From Hallerella sp964587155 (GTDB lineage: Bacteria > Fibrobacterota > Fibrobacteria > Fibrobacterales > Fibrobacteraceae), in NCBI GenBank assembly GCA_964587155.1, contig CAZPKF010000016.1, positions 1 through 64,000 on the forward strand: a stretch of DNA of 64,000 nt. The letters run 5' to 3'. The position numbers were made by a program, and so were the translations under genes. The notes under the pieces were generated by a model. That model did no database searches. It was not told where the DNA came from and worked only from the letters and a program-made list of their open reading frames with translations. This document shows, piece after piece, positions 9,101-16,201 of this stretch. The stretch's first letter is position 1, and each line of letters opens with the position of its first letter.

Positions 9101-11460
9101 GGTAAATCCTTGAAAAAAACGCAGGCATCCTCGACTGTCATTTCTAAAACATCGGTGATTGTCTTTCCACGGTAATGAACTTCAAGCGTTGAATCCCCAA
9201 AGCGTTTTCCAAAACAACTATCGCAAGGGACCTGCACGTCTGGAAGAATTTGCATGTGGACAGTTTTTACCCCAGCGCCTTCACAAGCTTCACAACGGCC
9301 TCCGGGGACGTTGAAGCTGAATCGGCTCTTGGTGTATCCGCGCATTTTACTTTCGGGAAGTTTCGCGAAAAGGTCGCGGATATCGTCAAAGATTCCCGTA
9401 TACGTTGCTGGATTTGAACGCGGAGTCCGCCCAATGGGAGTTTGATCAATTTCGATGACTTTATCGATCCATTCCGTGCCAGCGATGCGGTCAAATTTTC
9501 CGGGTACTTCTGTCGATCCGTGGAAAATACGGGAAAGTTCCCTTTTGAGGACGGTGTTCACCAAGGAACTTTTTCCCGATCCGGAAACTCCCGTCACCAC
9601 GGTCAACGTGCCGTTTAATGGAATTTTGACATCGACCCGTTTCAAATTATTTTCCGAGGCTCCAAAAATTTCAAGGAAAGGCGTTTTTGCCGTTATCGGC
9701 TTGCGCATCGCAGGGACTTCAATCCGGCGCTTTCCCGACAGATACATTCCTGTCAGCGACTTCGGATTTTTTTCCAAATCTTCAACTGTTCCCGCTGCAA
9801 CGACAAGTCCGCCATTTGTGCCCGCATCCGGTCCAATGTCTACAACGTAATCCGCATAGCGCATTGTTTCTTCATCATGTTCGACAACAACCAGACTGTT
9901 CCCCTGCGCCCGAAGGCGTTCCAAAATATCAAGGAGCATTTTATTGTCGCGGGCGTGAAGGCCTATACTAGGCTCATCCAATACGTAAAGAACTCCTTGG
10001 AGCCCAGCCCCGACGGCACTAGCCAATCGAATCCGTTGCGCTTCACCGCCAGAAAGCGTGCGCGCCTCTCTGGATAAAGTCAAATAGCCCAACCCGACGC
10101 TCGCCAAAAAATTCAACCTGTTGCGGATTTCCTTGAAAAGTTCCCGCCCAATATGCGATTCCTTTTCGGAAAGTTCCAATTCGCAGAAAAATTTTCCGAG
10201 TTCGTCCACCGGCATTTTGCACATCTGATCTAGCGTCAAATTCCGGAATGTCACCGCATTCGCCACCGGGGAAATTCGCGTTCCATGGCAAACGGGACAA
10301 TCGTTTTCGCTCATGAACTTTCGAAAATGTACAATGTGCCACTGCTCCCACAATGCCTGCATTTGCGGAATGATGCCGTCACAGCCCGCCTTTGGGCTTC
10401 CGTAAAAAATGGCGTTTCGATTTTTTTCCGAAAGAGACTTCCACGGCGTATCCAAAGAAAAACCTTCTGCCCTGGCGATTTTCGAAAATTCCGGCCAGCC
10501 AAAATCCGTGAAAATTACATTCCCGTCTGCCTTTTGGCATTTGATAGCCCCGCCGCGGATAGAAAGATTTTCATCGGGGACAATCAATTCTGGATCGAAT
10601 GTAAAATCGCGACCGAGCCCTTTACAATGCGGACATTGCCCCTGCGGATCGTTAAAAGAAAAGAGACGCGGTTCGAGTTCCGGAATTGAGACGCCACACT
10701 CAGCGCAAGCGAGTTCCGTTCCCTGCAAGCGGTATTCTCCGTCTTCAAAAAGGAACGCCACCCATTTGCCGTCTGTCAAGCGCAATGCGCTTTCCAACGC
10801 TTCGCGAATCCGCGAAATATTCTTGTCCTCAACCGAAATGCGGTCAACAACCGCTTCAATGGTGTGCTTTTCATAGCGTTCAAGAAGTGGGACTTCGTCT
10901 GTATGCAAAAGTTCACCATCCACCCGGACGCGCCTGAAACCTTTTTCCAAAAGTCCGGACAGTTCCTTGCGATATTCGCCCTTTCGTTCACGGACAATCG
11001 GCGCTAGGACAGTCACGTTCCGATGAACGGATTCCACATACAAATTGTCTACAATCCTATCCGCCGTTTGCGCATGAATTTCTTTTCCGCAATGGGGGCA
11101 ATGCGGCGTTCCCAACCGGGCAAAAAGCAAACGGAGAAAATCCAAAATTTCAACTGTCGTTCCCACCGTTGAGCGGGGATTTCGATTCACCGTTTTCTGG
11201 TCGATGGAAATCGTCGGGGATATCCCTGTCACCGATTGGACATCCGGACGTTTCATCACCCCGATAAATTGCCGGGCATACGCAGAAAGGGAATCGACAT
11301 AACGGCGCTGTCCCTCTTCAAAAATCGTATCAAAAGCGAGGCTGGATTTTCCCGAACCGGAAACTCCCGTGATGACGACGATGGAATCGCGCGGAATCGT
11401 GACATTTACATGCTTTAAGTTATGTTCGCAAGCATCGCGAACGACAAGGGAACGAGTCAT
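6172..11460 (-). CDS. uvrA: double-length UvrA excinuclease subunit (tandem UvrA-UvrA fusion)
   Basis: A single 1762-residue frame holds two complete UvrA units, about residues 1-930 and 940-1762; an ordinary UvrA is about 940. There are therefore four ABC ATPase cassettes: GVSGSGKSSL occurs four times, and LSGGEAQR (or LSGGESQR) four times with DEPSIGLH, DEPTTGLH, DEPTVGLH and DEPTTGLH. Each half keeps zinc-finger cysteine clusters (CPHC, CEACEG). UvrA scans DNA for bulky lesions and loads UvrB. The second half is shorter, with a reduced insertion between its first Walker A and signature. Chlamydiae carry a similarly long UvrA, so the arrangement is known but uncommon. It is a monocistronic unit with its own promoter-like box 4 nt before the ATG. 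There is no internal stop or frameshift. Confidence 0.95.
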   Translation of the reverse strand: MTRSLVVRDACEHNLKHVNVTIPRDSIVVITGVSGSGKSSLAFDTIFEEGQRRYVDSLSAYARQFIGVMKRPDVQSVTGISPTISIDQKTVNRNPRSTVGTTVEILDFLRLLFARLGTPHCPHCGKEIHAQTADRIVDNLYVESVHRNVTVLAPIVRERKGEYRKELSGLLEKGFRRVRVDGELLHTDEVPLLERYEKHTIEAVVDRISVEDKNISRIREALESALRLTDGKWVAFLFEDGEYRLQGTELACAECGVSIPELEPRLFSFNDPQGQCPHCKGLGRDFTFDPELIVPDENLSIRGGAIKCQKADGNVIFTDFGWPEFSKIARAEGFSLDTPWKSLSEKNRNAIFYGSPKAGCDGIIPQMQALWEQWHIVHFRKFMSENDCPVCHGTRISPVANAVTFRNLTLDQMCKMPVDELGKFFCELELSEKESHIGRELFKEIRNRLNFLASVGLGYLTLSREARTLSGGEAQRIRLASAVGAGLQGVLYVLDEPSIGLHARDNKMLLDILERLRAQGNSLVVVEHDEETMRYADYVVDIGPDAGTNGGLVVAAGTVEDLEKNPKSLTGMYLSGKRRIEVPAMRKPITAKTPFLEIFGASENNLKRVDVKIPLNGTLTVVTGVSGSGKSSLVNTVLKRELSRIFHGSTEVPGKFDRIAGTEWIDKVIEIDQTPIGRTPRSNPATYTGIFDDIRDLFAKLPESKMRGYTKSRFSFNVPGGRCEACEGAGVKTVHMQILPDVQVPCDSCFGKRFGDSTLEVHYRGKTITDVLEMTVEDACVFFKDLPKIAEPLELLKDIGLGYLTLGQPSTTLSGGEAQRIKIATELRRPGTGKTLYLLDEPTTGLHFEDIRRLLDCLSRLRNLGNSMVIIEHNMDVIKCADWIIDMGPDAGARGGEVVAVGTPEEVSRNPKSLTGAFLAEVLASEKTVAHSAVRKRSQVESLDIQVVGAKKHNLKNFSVTIPRHQLTVISGVSGSGKSSLAFHTLFAEGQRRFVETLSTYARRFLGRPDRGAVDVIRGLSPAIAIDQGSASKSPRSTVATLTEIYDYFRILWARAGEAHCPHCGRSLQSSPISSIIGNLLDKASGKMVEILTPIFIADANVEWIAADAKKIPELSGRLQDLGYRQILMDGKLRELPLKTISQTVKNVYAVSDRIVVSEANAPRLAEALERAYHDGMHSAGVRIKGGKIAPHSLFPSCEHCHYYLTRNLDPKQFSFNTHWGACETCSGLGVVDGKICPDCHGARLKPEIRSVTIAGKNVTEASEMTICDAREWFRKLRLDKSRETVAKPLCREILGRLEFLESVGLGYLNLNRTGDTLSGGESQRIRLASQIGSGLEGVMYVLDEPTVGLHQSDTKKLLDSLYQLRNLGNTLIVVEHDLEMIRGADHLIDLGPAAGEYGGEIVAEGSPGSLSRKSALKKFPKSETVRYLTGSVPVYNPPLEPIPENAPCFEFQHLSSHNLKDVSVRFPENRISTVCGVSGSGKSSLVMDEILPLMKDAFSRGEKRKRARLRTKFPETVVDVLAVDQSPISGTPRSTPASFTGVLNPIRELFAKMEVSKMKGFGANRFSYNCAGGRCEACEGRGVVSVEMHFLSDVWETCEACHGKRYNQETLAVEFRGKNIADVLSMRIDEACEFFKDIPKIVKKIQILLDVGLGYLRLGQSVTTLSGGEAQRMKLAAELSRGNGRKGVLYLLDEPTTGLHLKDVQILWNLLRKLSARGNTIILIEHHPDIIRLSDYIVELGPSGGDAGGFVTYAGIPAGKK

Positions 11461-11464
11461 GCAT

Positions 11465-11472
11465 CAAATGTA
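11465..11472 (-). promoter_or_regulatory. candidate -7 box TACATTTG of uvrA, 4 nt before the start
   Basis: The minus-strand octamer is a perfect match to TAnnTTTG. It is followed by ATGC and then the uvrA ATG. With the usual 4-nt distance from such a box to the transcription start, the mRNA would begin at or next to the ATG. No Shine-Dalgarno sequence is present, which fits a leaderless transcript. Confidence 0.5.
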
Positions 11473-11493
11473 GTAAACATTTGTGCACGCTGT

Positions 11494-11514
11494 AAAAATT
11501 TCGCCTTTAGCGAA
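11494..11514 (-). terminator. possible rho-independent terminator after hisN
   Basis: On the minus strand TTCGC-TAAAG-GCGAA (5-bp stem) is followed by ATTTTTA. It lies between the hisN stop and uvrA and would separate the two units. The stem is short, so this is tentative. Confidence 0.4.
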
Positions 11515-11607
11515 CCTCTTTCGACTCACAAGCAGCCATCCCCCAATGAGCACGGGCACCGTTTCTTGGAAATCGACAATTATTCCAAATACGAGTTCAC
11601 CGAAAGT

Positions 11608-12408
11608 TTATGCGAATATCGGCAGCACTTCGTCAAAAATGGGCACATTCGCCGCCAAAGCGGAATATCCTTCATGAACAGGCCGTGACGGAGTTCCATC
11701 GGAAAGGAAAAGTTCCCTATCTCCATTGAGCAAAGAAAAATTTCCGCCTGCCTCTGAAAAAATCGTTGGGAACGGCGCAATATCCCAAAGCGACACAACC
11801 GGATCGACCATCACTTCGGCGCGGCCCGTCGCCACGAGAAAATAGCCATAACAATCTCCCCAGCCACGGTAAAGCGAAGCCGACTTGCGATAGCGTTCAA
11901 ACGATTCTCCGAATCCCGTTGAATCAAATGTATTGACAGTTCCCGAAAGCGCCAACCCGTTTTTCAATTCACCGATAGTTGAAACGTGGACCGTTTCCCC
12001 ATCGACAAAAGCGCCCTGTCCTTTGCCGGCGTAAAGCATGTGTCCCAAAGCGGGCAAGTTCACAATTCCCAGCAAAGGCTCGTTTCCGCGATACAGTCCA
12101 ATTAACGTACCGAACAACGGGACTCCGCGGATAAAAGATTTGGTTCCATCGATAGGATCCACAATCCATTTGTATTCTGCGGACAGATTTTCGGAACCAA
12201 ATTCTTCGCCGACCATCCCAAAACCGGGAGTCTCCCGAGAAAAGATTTCACGCAATTTTTCTTCCGCGGCCTTGTCCGCAATTGTCACAGGCGTATTGTC
12301 CGGTTTCCATTCCACGGCGAGATTCGATTCAAATCGGGAAAGAATGACTTTTTGCGATTCCAACGCCGCCCGTTTCGCCACATCCAAAAGTTCTTGAATT
12401 TCCGACAC
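11608..12408 (-). CDS. hisN: inositol-monophosphatase-family histidinol-phosphatase
   Basis: A 266-residue IMPase-family phosphatase. Metal-binding motifs are intact: GEE (E68, E69), WIVDPIDGTKS (D84, D87) and WDIAPF near residue 210. The family also includes inositol and fructose phosphatases. Histidinol-phosphatase (HisN type) is inferred because hisC, the preceding step of histidine synthesis, ends only 2 nt upstream. The GTG at 12408 is chosen because GGAAGGGAG lies 7 nt before it; an in-frame ATG at 12426 would overlap hisC and has a poorer ribosome site. Cytoplasmic, Mg-dependent; the product would be histidinol. Confidence 0.82.
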   Translation of the reverse strand: MSEIQELLDVAKRAALESQKVILSRFESNLAVEWKPDNTPVTIADKAAEEKLREIFSRETPGFGMVGEEFGSENLSAEYKWIVDPIDGTKSFIRGVPLFGTLIGLYRGNEPLLGIVNLPALGHMLYAGKGQGAFVDGETVHVSTIGELKNGLALSGTVNTFDSTGFGESFERYRKSASLYRGWGDCYGYFLVATGRAEVMVDPVVSLWDIAPFPTIFSEAGGNFSLLNGDRELFLSDGTPSRPVHEGYSALAANVPIFDEVLPIFA

Positions 12409-12410
12409 GG

Positions 12411-13496
12411 CTAAACTCCCTTCCATTCGCGGACCAAACGGACCAACAAGCAGTTTTCGTCCGGTTTTCCAATTGTCACGCGAATCCATTCCGAAAGGCC
12501 AAAACTTTTCAAATGACGGACAATCATTCCTCGGCTTTCCAAAAACAGGACCAATTCGCGGCACTTTTCACCAATGTGAATGCAAACGAAATTCGCCTGC
12601 GTCGGAAGAACACGGAAATCCATCGCAGCAAACGAATCCGAAAGATAACGTTTTCCCTCTTCGTTACATTCCAACGTCTTTTGAATGTGCGCATCGTCTT
12701 CCAATGCCGCCTGCGCCGCCGCCTGCGCCGGCAAATTCACGTCAAAAGGCGGCTTGACCTTCCAGATGGCGCGAATCACGTCTGGGCTGGAAAACGCATA
12801 TCCAATCCGCAGCCCAGCAAGACCATACACTTTGCTGAACGTCCGATTCACAAAAAGATTTGGGAAACGTTCTAAATGCGGAAGCAAATTCGGATAGTCC
12901 GGGGCATTGGAGAATTCCGCATAAGCTTCGTCGATGAAAACGAGAACATCCTGGCGGACGCATCCAAGAAATTCGAGCAGCTCCTTTTCCGAATAATAAA
13001 ATCCTGTCGGATTGTTGGGATTGCAAATGAAAATAGCGCGGGTATGATTCGTCAACGCATCAAGGTAAGCAGATAGCTGCGGGCGTTCTTCAGAATCTGC
13101 GACCGAAACAAACGTTGCTCCGTAAAGATCCGCAGTGGATTTGTAAACAGAAAATGTCGGGCGAATTCCGATGACTTCGTCTCCCGGCCTAAAATAAGCC
13201 TTGCCCACCATGTCGATGATCTCATCGGAACCGTTGCCAATAACAATCTGATCTTCGGAAACAGAATACTTTTTAGAAAGGGCTGAAATCAAATGGGGCG
13301 CGTTTCCCCGCGGATAAAGATGCAGAAATTCCGCCGATTTCAAAAAAGCCGCAATGGCCTTGGGAGACGGTCCCCACGGATTTTCATTTGACGCCAACTT
13401 GACAGCCTTTTCAAGGCCGTATTGTTCGCAAATTTCTTCTATGGATTTTCCGGGAACGTAATCGGAAATACTCTTCAATTCAGGACGAACTTCCAT
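12411..13496 (-). CDS. hisC: histidinol-phosphate aminotransferase
   Basis: A 361-residue class I/II PLP aminotransferase of HisC length. It shows LASNENPWGPSP near the N-terminus, NPNNPTG in the middle, the FIDEAYAEF motif, and the PLP lysine (about residue 218) in NRTFSKVYGLAGLRIGY. It converts imidazole-acetol phosphate plus glutamate to histidinol phosphate. The ATG has GAGG 10 nt upstream. A promoter-like box lies just upstream, and hisN follows directly. No other his genes are in the window, so the pathway is dispersed. Confidence 0.93.
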   Translation of the reverse strand: MEVRPELKSISDYVPGKSIEEICEQYGLEKAVKLASNENPWGPSPKAIAAFLKSAEFLHLYPRGNAPHLISALSKKYSVSEDQIVIGNGSDEIIDMVGKAYFRPGDEVIGIRPTFSVYKSTADLYGATFVSVADSEERPQLSAYLDALTNHTRAIFICNPNNPTGFYYSEKELLEFLGCVRQDVLVFIDEAYAEFSNAPDYPNLLPHLERFPNLFVNRTFSKVYGLAGLRIGYAFSSPDVIRAIWKVKPPFDVNLPAQAAAQAALEDDAHIQKTLECNEEGKRYLSDSFAAMDFRVLPTQANFVCIHIGEKCRELVLFLESRGMIVRHLKSFGLSEWIRVTIGKPDENCLLVRLVREWKGV

Positions 13497-13511
13497 TATA
13501 AAACCTCAATG

Positions 13512-13519
13512 AAAATTTA
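13512..13519 (-). promoter_or_regulatory. candidate -7 box TAAATTTT of hisC-hisN
   Basis: The minus-strand TAAATTTT lies 15 nt before the hisC ATG. A GAGG ribosome site fits between box and start, giving a very short leader. No his-type attenuator or leader peptide can fit here. Confidence 0.35.
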
Positions 13520-13521
13520 GA

Positions 13522-13558
13522 AAAAAGACTCCGTCACCACAGTGCAAAGAGCCTTTTT
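13522..13558 (-). terminator. possible terminator after the PL1 gene
   Basis: Minus strand: AAAAAGGCTC pairs with GAGTCTTTTT (10 bp, one G-U) around a 17-nt loop, and the second arm runs into six T. It lies just after the PL1 stop and before the hisC promoter box. The large loop lowers confidence. Confidence 0.4.
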
Positions 13559-13578
13559 CACCATCCTATGGAGAGACT

Positions 13579-16059
13579 TCAGCGGACTAAATATTTTCGC
13601 AGCAAATTTCCTCGCAATCCGTATTCCACGACAACCGTGCGTTTTTTCAAAGTCTGTGAATGGAGAGACTTTCCCTTGAAAAGCAGGCGTCCTTGCAAAT
13701 CGAACACAGCAAACGAGGCTGCCGGTTCTTTTGAAAGAAGCGGGCGGAAATCCAGTGCAGTCGAAATTTCCGCCGAATCCAAAGCAGAGGAATCCGAAGC
13801 GACGTCAATTTTCCGAACGACAATCGCATTGGAATCCGCCCCGACCGTTTCAATGGAATACGTGTAAGTTCCTATCGCCGTCGGCGTTCCCGAAATGGAG
13901 ACCCGGAATTCAGATTCATCGATAAAATATTCAACACCATCCGGAAGTCCCGAAACATTGACTGTCGAAGCATTCGCCCAAACATAACTGAATGGAATAA
14001 TGGAATCGCCCAAAAGAATCGATTGATTCGAATGCCCCGCTCCGTTTTTGGTGAGCGTCGCCACAGTTTTGATTTTTTCGCCAGACACTTCAAATGGCGC
14101 GAAAGAAGAAACGCCTTTTAAACCGTTCGCATCCGTTGCGATTGCCTGTGCACTGTAAACTCCTTCAGAAACATCTGCTACGTTCACGGAGTAAGGTTCC
14201 TTTGTCGCCGTCCCCACCAGTTCCGTCCCAATGTAAAATTCCACTTTGGAAATGCCCGCCCCGCTGACACTTTTTACCGCAGCGGAAAGAGTCACCGCAT
14301 TTTGCAGAGGTTCCACAGAAAGAGTCACGGACGAAGCCTTCGGCGACATTCCAAAAGCCTGATTATACGTAGGCATTTTCCCCCATTTGCCGCCAACACC
14401 CACCAATTTCGGAAGTTCCGAAGGAATTTTGGAAACTTCCATTTTTTCATAACTGTACTGCGGAGTGAATACGGAATTGGACGGCGGAGTCGAAGAACAC
14501 GTTCCATTCACATAATAACAGCCTTTGCTGTTCGCCACCGTGTTACCGGTAAAATTCATATACCCATAAGATCCGACATCCACAATATGAAAATTCATTT
14601 TGTCTAAATAGCTGTTTTCGTAAAGGATTTGCGTATAACTGCTTGAATTATCACCCGATGCCGCCGCCCCTGTCCAGTAATTGTAAGACGTGTAATTGTT
14701 GTACATGTGCACGCGGGAATTTCCTCCGGCCTTGGGAACACGTCCGTAAGTGTCGTGCCAATAAACATTCGCATAAGTCAGTTCCGCATCTTGTATCAGC
14801 GCCATGTAAGGATCATACCCCCAACAATTGAATTCACTGCCGCCATCATAATCCAAATAGCTGACAGTCGCTCCATCCAAGCCGCCCAAATCCATACCGT
14901 CACTGATCCATTTATAAGAGATATGGTCTGCCCAAAAATTCTTAACATGGTCATCATCTGCGCCGTCCACGCTCAAGCCGTCCCCCGCTTCCACCAAGTG
15001 AGGATTCACGTCGTACAGTGCCAAATTACGGTAAATATTGTTATGGCCATCTTCCCAAGAACGCGGGTTGATTGCCGCTCCGCGTAAATTCGCCCCGCGG
15101 CCCATTCCGATAAGACTTTTGTCCGCAGAAGTCGTTATCCAATTGTTCCAAGATTTCAAACCTTCCGCAGCCGTTACCGGGGTCACGTTTTCCGAAAGCC
15201 CGCTACATGAATTTTCCGTAAAGGAAATCCGGTAAAAAGTATTTCCCGAATTTTTATCATTTGAACCGCAAGTGCCTTTGCACCAAGTCCATCCCCGCGC
15301 TTTCGCATCGGCTACGGCATCTTTGAAAATCCGGAAATCATAAGTTCCCTCCGGAATGAGAATCGTTTTCGCGCCTTTTGACTGTAATGCTTTGCGGACG
15401 CTGGCAGAGTCTGTCGCAATGACAATTTCCCCCGATTCTCCGCCCGTTGTCGAAGCACCGAAACCTTCCGCCCGGACATAAAAAGTGAAAAGCAACACTG
15501 CGATTTCATCCGTTTCACTGCCCGTCCAAATCCATTTCGACTGACTTCCCGAAGGAAATCCTTTTAACGCGCCGCCACTGGGAAGCTCCGTATTGACGTA
15601 AGAAAGCGTCGTCGCACCGCCCCACTGCGAAAGATCACGCCCTTTTTGTTTCCAATTGGAATTGGAAACCTGAGGCTTGGAAAGCCATCCGCTTCCCGAG
15701 TAATACGTCTTTCCCAATTCATCGATTTGCACCAAAACACCCGGCGCCCCCTTACCGTTGACCCCGACAACACTCACCGCGTTCTCTCCCGGCAAAAAGG
15801 TATAAGGAACAAAACCGACGCGCCCCGCCTGATTGTCTTCCATCAGCAATTCGCCGTTCACATAAAGTCTGTACCCACCATCAGCGACAATCCAAATGCC
15901 GGGTCCTTCCCCGGCGTTATACGTAGCGGCAATTAGCGGAGAGCTCACCATGTCGCCTCCACCGTAAGCAGAGTTTTCAGGTAAAGTTACCGTTTCCGTC
16001 GGCGTCACAGCCGCCCACGAAGATGCCATCAAGAACCCAATCCAGCCGGGAATTTTCAT
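13579..16059 (-). CDS. secreted multidomain pectate lyase (PL1)
   Basis: An 826-residue exported enzyme that should cleave homogalacturonan by beta-elimination. The signal peptide is MKIPGWIGFLMASSWAA. An N-terminal beta-sandwich-like module (about 20-200) precedes the PL1 parallel beta-helix (about 210-560), recognised by GMGRGANLRG, WADHISYKWISDG and NSRVHMYNNYTSYNYW. Next come an Ig-like module (about 575-660, KVEFYIGTELVG) and a second module (about 664-760, KNGAG.SNQ.ILLGD) whose close relative occurs in the PL11 enzyme at 59179-62022. A C-terminal T9SS-like tail (about 768-826, FAVFDLQGRLLFKG) follows. AAAGGAG precedes the ATG. A palindrome at 16126-16147 upstream matches one before PL11, suggesting co-regulation. 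Calcium dependence is expected for the family. Confidence 0.9.
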   Translation of the reverse strand: MKIPGWIGFLMASSWAAVTPTETVTLPENSAYGGGDMVSSPLIAATYNAGEGPGIWIVADGGYRLYVNGELLMEDNQAGRVGFVPYTFLPGENAVSVVGVNGKGAPGVLVQIDELGKTYYSGSGWLSKPQVSNSNWKQKGRDLSQWGGATTLSYVNTELPSGGALKGFPSGSQSKWIWTGSETDEIAVLLFTFYVRAEGFGASTTGGESGEIVIATDSASVRKALQSKGAKTILIPEGTYDFRIFKDAVADAKARGWTWCKGTCGSNDKNSGNTFYRISFTENSCSGLSENVTPVTAAEGLKSWNNWITTSADKSLIGMGRGANLRGAAINPRSWEDGHNNIYRNLALYDVNPHLVEAGDGLSVDGADDDHVKNFWADHISYKWISDGMDLGGLDGATVSYLDYDGGSEFNCWGYDPYMALIQDAELTYANVYWHDTYGRVPKAGGNSRVHMYNNYTSYNYWTGAAASGDNSSSYTQILYENSYLDKMNFHIVDVGSYGYMNFTGNTVANSKGCYYVNGTCSSTPPSNSVFTPQYSYEKMEVSKIPSELPKLVGVGGKWGKMPTYNQAFGMSPKASSVTLSVEPLQNAVTLSAAVKSVSGAGISKVEFYIGTELVGTATKEPYSVNVADVSEGVYSAQAIATDANGLKGVSSFAPFEVSGEKIKTVATLTKNGAGHSNQSILLGDSIIPFSYVWANASTVNVSGLPDGVEYFIDESEFRVSISGTPTAIGTYTYSIETVGADSNAIVVRKIDVASDSSALDSAEISTALDFRPLLSKEPAASFAVFDLQGRLLFKGKSLHSQTLKKRTVVVEYGLRGNLLRKYLVR

Positions 16060-16078
16060 AAAATCTCCTTTGTCCTTT

Positions 16079-16086
16079 CAAAGATA
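16079..16086 (-). promoter_or_regulatory. candidate -7 box TATCTTTG of the PL1 gene
   Basis: A perfect minus-strand match to TAnnTTTG, 19 nt before the PL1 ATG. The equivalent position before PL11 holds TATCTTCG (62040-62047). The palindrome centre is 53 nt upstream of this box. Confidence 0.5.
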
Positions 16087-16125
16087 GCGTTGCGTTTTCC
16101 AAATTCCCCTATCCCCAAAAGTTTT

Positions 16126-16147
16126 CCGTTGTCAAGGGACAACGCCC
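16126..16147 (-). promoter_or_regulatory. palindromic operator candidate upstream of the pectate lyase gene
   Basis: The site contains GTTGTC-AAGG-GACAAC, a perfect 6-bp dyad (16128-16143). It matches the site at 62086-62106 upstream of PL11 at 17 of 22 positions, including the core TTGTC-N4-GACAA and the flank CGCC. If transcription starts about 4 nt after the TATCTTTG box, the palindrome centre is near -61, a classical position for an activator binding upstream of RNA polymerase. The cognate regulator is not identifiable here. A second dyad (TGTCA-N5-TGACA, 16152-16166) lies immediately beyond, toward radA. Confidence 0.5.
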
Positions 16148-16201
16148 ATTTTGTCATTTTTTGACATTTTGAGAAGAAAAAAAAAGGTAATTTCTTTTGC
16201 G

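Noticed and set aside
6172..11460. An assembly artefact joining two uvrA genes
   Set aside because: The halves differ throughout in sequence and length and are joined by a normal in-frame linker without repeat or stop, so a collapsed or duplicated contig is unlikely.
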